Source: Peptococcaceae bacterium UBA4068
Lineage (GTDB): Bacteria; Bacillota; Dehalobacteriia; UBA4068
DNA length: 64,000 bases
Direction: 5' to 3'
Assembly (NCBI GenBank): GCA_002382665.1
Contig: DFZA01000010.1
Coordinates: 97,928 to 161,927, forward strand
Shown: one piece after another, positions 60,382 through 64,000 of the stretch
How positions within the stretch are numbered: the stretch's first letter is position 1
Layout: every line of letters starts with the position of its first letter
Notes under the pieces: generated by a model
The model's input: only the letters and a program-made list of their open reading frames with translations
Told to the model about the DNA's origin: nothing
Database searches by the model: none
Position numbers and translations under genes: made by a program

Positions 60382-61938
60382 ATGATAAAAACTGTTTATA
60401 CCATAGAGTTGCAACCATCCGGCAAGTTATTGGTCGCCAATGAAGGTGATAATTTATTAACGCTGCTGATGGTAGCAGGTATGCTATCTGCAGATGATGA
60501 CAACGATAAGGTTAAACTTGAAAAAGGCAGTGTGTCGCCTTCTGTCGAAGCCCAAAAAGAAGCCGCTATATTTAGTAAATCGGAAATTGCTGAAGGTTGG
60601 ATGTTGGCATCATTGCGAAGAGTAAGCGGCAATGCAGTAATTTATCTGCCTACTGCAACCGAAAAAGTTGATCGTCACCAATCTATACGGCCAATTACTA
60701 GCGGCTATGGGCTGTCAGTCGATATTGGCGCCGGAACAATAGCCGCCGGCTTAATCGAGCTGGCCACTATGCAGATTCCGATTCTGGACTCAACTATCAA
60801 TTCACAGATGACGATAGCCGCAGATTTAACTTCACGTATGGCTTTATGCCGCAATAATCCACAGCAACAATGTCAATTAAGCAAGATGCTTTGGGATGAT
60901 ATCGAAACTCTAACCCGAAAATTGACTAACAAAGCAGGTATTAATATTAATGAAATCAAAATAGTTTCCCTTGTTGCCAACAGATATCTGGAAGACATGC
61001 TATATACTGCCTGCTGTTATGATTATAATGACACTAAAAAAACACGCAATTGGTTAGCCAAACAATTGCCATGCTCCTTTTTTAATGACGATTGTCAAAT
61101 AATTCTTTTGCCGGAGATTTCCGATGATATCGGATCCGACACGACTGCCGCAATACTGGCGGCTGGGTTATTAGACAAACGTGATAATGAACAGGTTACA
61201 TTGCTCGTTGATTTTGGCATGAGCAGCGAAGTCGTAGCTGCAGGTGGCGGTAAAATCGTTGCCGCCTCAATAGCTTCTCCACCTTTCGAAGGGGGGCATA
61301 TAGATTGCGGTATGCGCGTTGGTACAGGAGCAATTACTCAGGTTACCATAGAAGACGATTTGATTTTACAAACTTACGCTGATGCTATTCCCAAGGGAAT
61401 ATCCGGGGCAGGTTTAGTTTCGTTAATTGCTGCTATGCTCAATAATAATATGCTTAATAACAGCGGCAGATTGGTAATACCGGAAAATATTTCACCTCAA
61501 CTCAAAGAGCGTTTTCGTTATTCCATCAATGGTATGGAATTTGTGCTTTCAATAAATAAATTCAAAGAAATATATATCAATCAAAACGATATCCGGCAAA
61601 TGCAGTTGGCAAAAGGTAATATATACGCTGCCTGCCAATCTGTTTTAGCCGCTATCGGCGCCTCCACCGAAGATATTGAACAGATATTGATTGCTGAAAC
61701 AACCGGAGCTAACATTAGCGCCAAAGCATCATTGATTGCTGGCTTTTTGCCTGAGGTTGAAGATAAGAAAATAATATCTATTGGCAATGCAGCTTGGCAA
61801 GGTGCTTATTTAGTCCTCGGCAACAAATTATTGGAATCAAAACTCCAAGAAATAGTCACTACGGTTGAACGTCTTGATTTAACATCAGATACGGTTTTTG
61901 CCGAACAATTTATCACTGCCATGAATTTTTCTGTTTAG
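60382..61938 (+). CDS. RACo-like ASKHA protein (DUF4445) with cysteine-free ferredoxin domain
   Basis: 518 aa. The C-terminal ASKHA part (about 110-518) matches reductive activators of corrinoid proteins: GYGLSVDIGAGTIAAGL, LLVDFGMSSEVVAAGGG, ASPPFEGGHIDCGMRVGTGA and GKASLIAGFLPE-like stretches. The N-terminal region keeps the ferredoxin-like outline (LQPSGKLLVANEGDNLL and FSKSEIAEGWMLAS) but the CxxxxCxxC loop and the final cysteine are absent, so no [2Fe-2S] cluster can form. It follows ispF by 21 bp. Its activity is probably not the usual electron transfer. Confidence 0.8.
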   Translation: MIKTVYTIELQPSGKLLVANEGDNLLTLLMVAGMLSADDDNDKVKLEKGSVSPSVEAQKEAAIFSKSEIAEGWMLASLRRVSGNAVIYLPTATEKVDRHQSIRPITSGYGLSVDIGAGTIAAGLIELATMQIPILDSTINSQMTIAADLTSRMALCRNNPQQQCQLSKMLWDDIETLTRKLTNKAGININEIKIVSLVANRYLEDMLYTACCYDYNDTKKTRNWLAKQLPCSFFNDDCQIILLPEISDDIGSDTTAAILAAGLLDKRDNEQVTLLVDFGMSSEVVAAGGGKIVAASIASPPFEGGHIDCGMRVGTGAITQVTIEDDLILQTYADAIPKGISGAGLVSLIAAMLNNNMLNNSGRLVIPENISPQLKERFRYSINGMEFVLSINKFKEIYINQNDIRQMQLAKGNIYAACQSVLAAIGASTEDIEQILIAETTGANISAKASLIAGFLPEVEDKKIISIGNAAWQGAYLVLGNKLLESKLQEIVTTVERLDLTSDTVFAEQFITAMNFSV

Positions 61939-62087
61939 TAATAAGCAGAATTCTTATTGAATAATACTATAAATATATTAACATAACAGTGTATTATTTT
62001 GCATTCAAACTCAAATTTGCAAGTAGGTTTAAATTTTGAGTTATTTTTCTTTGGGATAATTTGTCATTTATTAGCAAATAGCTGCGC

Positions 62088-62116
62088 TTGACATGTTAGT
62101 ATCTGAGTGCTAAAAT
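62088..62116 (+). promoter_or_regulatory. Promoter for the radical SAM/SPASM gene
   Basis: TTGACA (62088-62093), 17-bp spacer, TAAAAT (62111-62116). Confidence 0.65.
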
Positions 62117-62160
62117 ATGGATATTAAAATTAATATTATATGGATATTAAAATTAATATT
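62115..62160. repeat. 23-bp tandem duplication in the leader
   Basis: Two exact copies (62115-62137 and 62138-62160) start inside the -10 region. The duplication places a second ATATGGATATT block downstream. The gene-free stretch 61939-62271 holds this, the promoter and nothing else recognised. Confidence 0.8.
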
Positions 62161-62271
62161 ATAATGGAGATTTTCCACCAGCATTTAAGTTTGTTGGTTT
62201 TATATTAAAGTTTTAATACTGGTTATAAAGGAGGATAGCCTTGACAAAATTGATTTTCGGAGGGATGAATT

Positions 62272-63636
62272 ATGAAGAATCTTAAAGAAACTCTTACTGC
62301 AGCAGGTATCAATACTGCTCTTAGCTATTTAGAGACAGACCCGGACAAAAACTTGCCAAAAGCTTTGGCTTGGGTTGACCGGTTAGATCCATATGATAAA
62401 ATTAAGCCTCAAAGAGACGCTTTCCGTAAATATATCAATGATAAAGATCGAAATTGGTATAAATTAATTACTAGCGTTATTAATGATATTGATATGGATG
62501 TTCTTAAAAGCTTTTTTACTAACTTCTTTATCAGCAGCGTCGTTATCGGCGGCAAGCGCCGTGAAGAAGTGATGGAGAAATATAATTGTAATGTTCCATG
62601 GGCTATTCTCATGGATCCCACCTCAGCCTGCAATCTTAAATGTACCGGTTGCTGGGCTGCCGAATACGGCCATAAAATGAATATGAGTTTTGAAACACTT
62701 GACAGTATTGTGACGCAAGGCAAAGAGTTAGGTACTTATATGTATATCTTCTCCGGCGGCGAACCGTTAGTCCGCAAAGATGATGTGATTAAGCTTTGCG
62801 ATAAGCATAACGAATGTCAATTTCTTTCCTTTACCAACGGTACATTAATCGATGAAGCTTTTGCCGATGAAATGCTGCGTGTTAAGAACTTTATTCCCGC
62901 TATCAGTATTGAAGGTTTTGAAGAAGCGACTGACGCCCGCCGTGGCGGAGGTACTTATCAAGCAGTAACTAAGGCTATGGAAATTTTAAAACGCAAAAAA
63001 TTACCGTTTGGTGTTTCTTGCTGCTACACCAGTCAGAATTATCAGGTTATCGGCAGTGATGAATACTACGATGATTTAATTGCCAAAGGTGCCAAATTCG
63101 CTTGGTTCTTCACTTATATACCTGTAGGTGCTGATGCAGTACCAGATTTAATGGTAACACCGGAACAAAGAAAATTCATGTATGATAAAATACGTGAATT
63201 CCGTGGTACCAAGGCATTATTCACCATGGATTTCTGGAACGATGGCGAATATGTTAATGGTTGTATCGCGGGCGGCCGTAAATATTTACATATTAATGCT
63301 AACGGAGATATTGAACCTTGCGCATTCATTCATTATTCTAATTGCAATATCCATAATAGTACACTTCTCGAGGCATTACAGTCGCCATTATTTATGCAAT
63401 ATAAACAAAATCAGCCTTTTAATAAAAATCTTTTAAGGCCTTGCCCTCTGTTAGATAACCCAGAGAAACTAATGGAAATGGTTGATAAATCAGATGCTCA
63501 TTCTACAGAGATGGCCAATCCGGAAGACGTACACCAATTGTGCGGGAAATGTGTCGACGCAGCCGCCAAATGGACACCTACTGCCGATATATTATGGGAT
63601 GAAACTTTAGACAAAAAACCAAGATTAAAATATTAA
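62272..63636 (+). CDS. Radical SAM/SPASM-type protein of unknown substrate
   Basis: 454 aa. An N-terminal helical region (1-100) precedes a radical SAM core with C120-x3-C124-x2-C127 (CNLKCTGC), the SAM-binding FSGGEPL, and SIEGFEEATDARRG. C-terminal cysteines (GCIAG, PCAF, PCPLL, LCGKC) suggest an auxiliary cluster. The upstream helix DVLKSFFTNFFISSV could associate with membranes. It resembles HpnH-type and related lipid/cofactor radical SAM proteins but I cannot name its reaction. ATG follows GGAGGG. Strong terminator downstream. Confidence 0.85.
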   Translation: MKNLKETLTAAGINTALSYLETDPDKNLPKALAWVDRLDPYDKIKPQRDAFRKYINDKDRNWYKLITSVINDIDMDVLKSFFTNFFISSVVIGGKRREEVMEKYNCNVPWAILMDPTSACNLKCTGCWAAEYGHKMNMSFETLDSIVTQGKELGTYMYIFSGGEPLVRKDDVIKLCDKHNECQFLSFTNGTLIDEAFADEMLRVKNFIPAISIEGFEEATDARRGGGTYQAVTKAMEILKRKKLPFGVSCCYTSQNYQVIGSDEYYDDLIAKGAKFAWFFTYIPVGADAVPDLMVTPEQRKFMYDKIREFRGTKALFTMDFWNDGEYVNGCIAGGRKYLHINANGDIEPCAFIHYSNCNIHNSTLLEALQSPLFMQYKQNQPFNKNLLRPCPLLDNPEKLMEMVDKSDAHSTEMANPEDVHQLCGKCVDAAAKWTPTADILWDETLDKKPRLKY

Positions 63637-63644
63637 GAACCATT

Positions 63645-63680
63645 AAAGCTTCCGCTCAATTAGAACGGAAGCTTTTTTCC
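63645..63680 (+). terminator. Terminator after the radical SAM gene
   Basis: 10-bp stem (63645-63654 with 63666-63675), loop CTCAATTAGAA, followed by TTTCC. Confidence 0.8.
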
Positions 63681-63701
63681 TTTTAATATCAAATAATATC
63701 A

Positions 63702-63729
63702 AAAGCCCTCATCAATTGAAGAGGGCTTT
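63702..63729 (-). terminator. Terminator of the rRNA operon
   Basis: 9-bp stem (63702-63710 with 63721-63729), 10-nt loop. On the minus strand it follows tRNA-Asn and precedes TTTTGATATT. Confidence 0.75.
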
Positions 63730-63735
63730 AATATA

Positions 63736-63810
63736 TGGCTCCCCGAGTTGGACTCGAACCAACAACCACCCGGTTAACAGCCGGGTGCTCTACCATTGAG
63801 CTATCGAGGA
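63736..63810 (-). tRNA. tRNA-Asn (GTT)
   Basis: 75 nt with encoded CCA. Acceptor arm TCCTCGA/TCGGGGA, D arm GCTC/GAGC, anticodon stem CCCGG/CCGGG with loop CTGTTAA (anticodon GTT), T arm GTTGG-TTCGAGT-CCAAC. It follows 5S rRNA on the same strand. Confidence 0.97.
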
Positions 63811-63817
63811 ATATAAA

Positions 63818-63934
<117 letters not shown>

Positions 63935-64000
63935 AACTTTGATCTTCTTTATTTCAGTGTTTCGAATAAACTCCACGATACGTTGTATTAATCGATCTTT

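Noticed and set aside
62098..62115. GAGTGCTAA resembles one half of a CIRCE (HrcA) operator
   Set aside because: The complementary left half TTAGCACTC at 9-nt spacing is absent, and the downstream gene is not a chaperone.

Overview
The window reads as a chromosomal segment of an obligately anaerobic, moderately AT-rich Bacillota (Clostridia or Negativicutes; I cannot place it more finely). Support comes from an electron-bifurcating-type [FeFe] hydrogenase with the maturase HydE, a SCIFF ranthipeptide pair, type III glutamine synthetase with an ANTAR regulator, PduL phosphotransacylase, CtsR/ClpC, SigH, CarD, an SLH surface protein, strong AGGAGG-type ribosome binding sites and many hairpin-plus-T terminators. 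No prophage, intact insertion sequence or CRISPR array was found. It is mostly core and metabolic chromosome with a few decaying or unusual loci.

Layout. 1-4.5 kb: end of an unknown gene, a GT2-GtrA fusion, an Rrf2 (CymR-like) regulator with a structured leader and cysK, a ThiF-family remnant, and hydE. 4.5-7 kb: E3-like flavoprotein, AhpD-like protein and ArsR repressor. 7-12.2 kb: glnN divergent from an ANTAR pseudo-receiver regulator, both with terminator-like leaders, then pyrG behind a promoter-terminator unit of about 180 nt. 12.2-16 kb: a GT2-GtrA / phosphodiester glycosidase / membrane protein operon, a DUF2892 protein and Ku. 16-20 kb: hydCBA. 20-25.6 kb: a PLP decarboxylase, a DUF364-like protein, and a molybdate ABC operon in which modA is intact but modB and modC are broken.

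25.8-31 kb: scfA (50 aa) and its radical SAM maturase scfB, a NYN-LOTUS protein, a collagen-like protein, and an ECF sigma / anti-sigma pair. 31-37.8 kb (mostly minus strand): a 49-aa protein, alr, nnr, a phosphoesterase, DUF1294, DUF378 (plus), pduL and a B12-binding radical SAM protein. 37.9-42.9 kb: moeA, a moeA/periplasmic-binding fusion, degV, DUF1624. 43-47.2 kb: cysS-mrnC-thyX-rlmB, then sigH. 47.3-52.5 kb: two-subunit L-serine dehydratase and a 1186-aa SLH surface protein. 52.8-62 kb: ctsR, a zinc-finger-ClpC fusion (no mcsB), radA, carD, PIN-TRAM, ispD-ispF, and a RACo-like ASKHA protein without iron-sulfur cysteines. 62.3-64 kb: a radical SAM/SPASM protein and the 3' end of an rRNA operon (5S, tRNA-Asn) on the minus strand.

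How it fits together. Hydrogenase, E3, PduL and serine dehydratase suit a fermentative amino acid/organic acid metabolism with H2 and acetate or propionate as products. Intact Moco insertion genes beside a broken molybdate transporter suggest another uptake route or sequence error. Most interesting items: the glnN/ANTAR attenuation pair, the zinc-finger-ClpC fusion with an internal start, the cysteine-free RACo relative, the mod decay, the short RNA or attenuator before pyrG, the unrecognised leader before the CymR-like gene, and a 32-bp hairpin repeated almost exactly at two distant sites.
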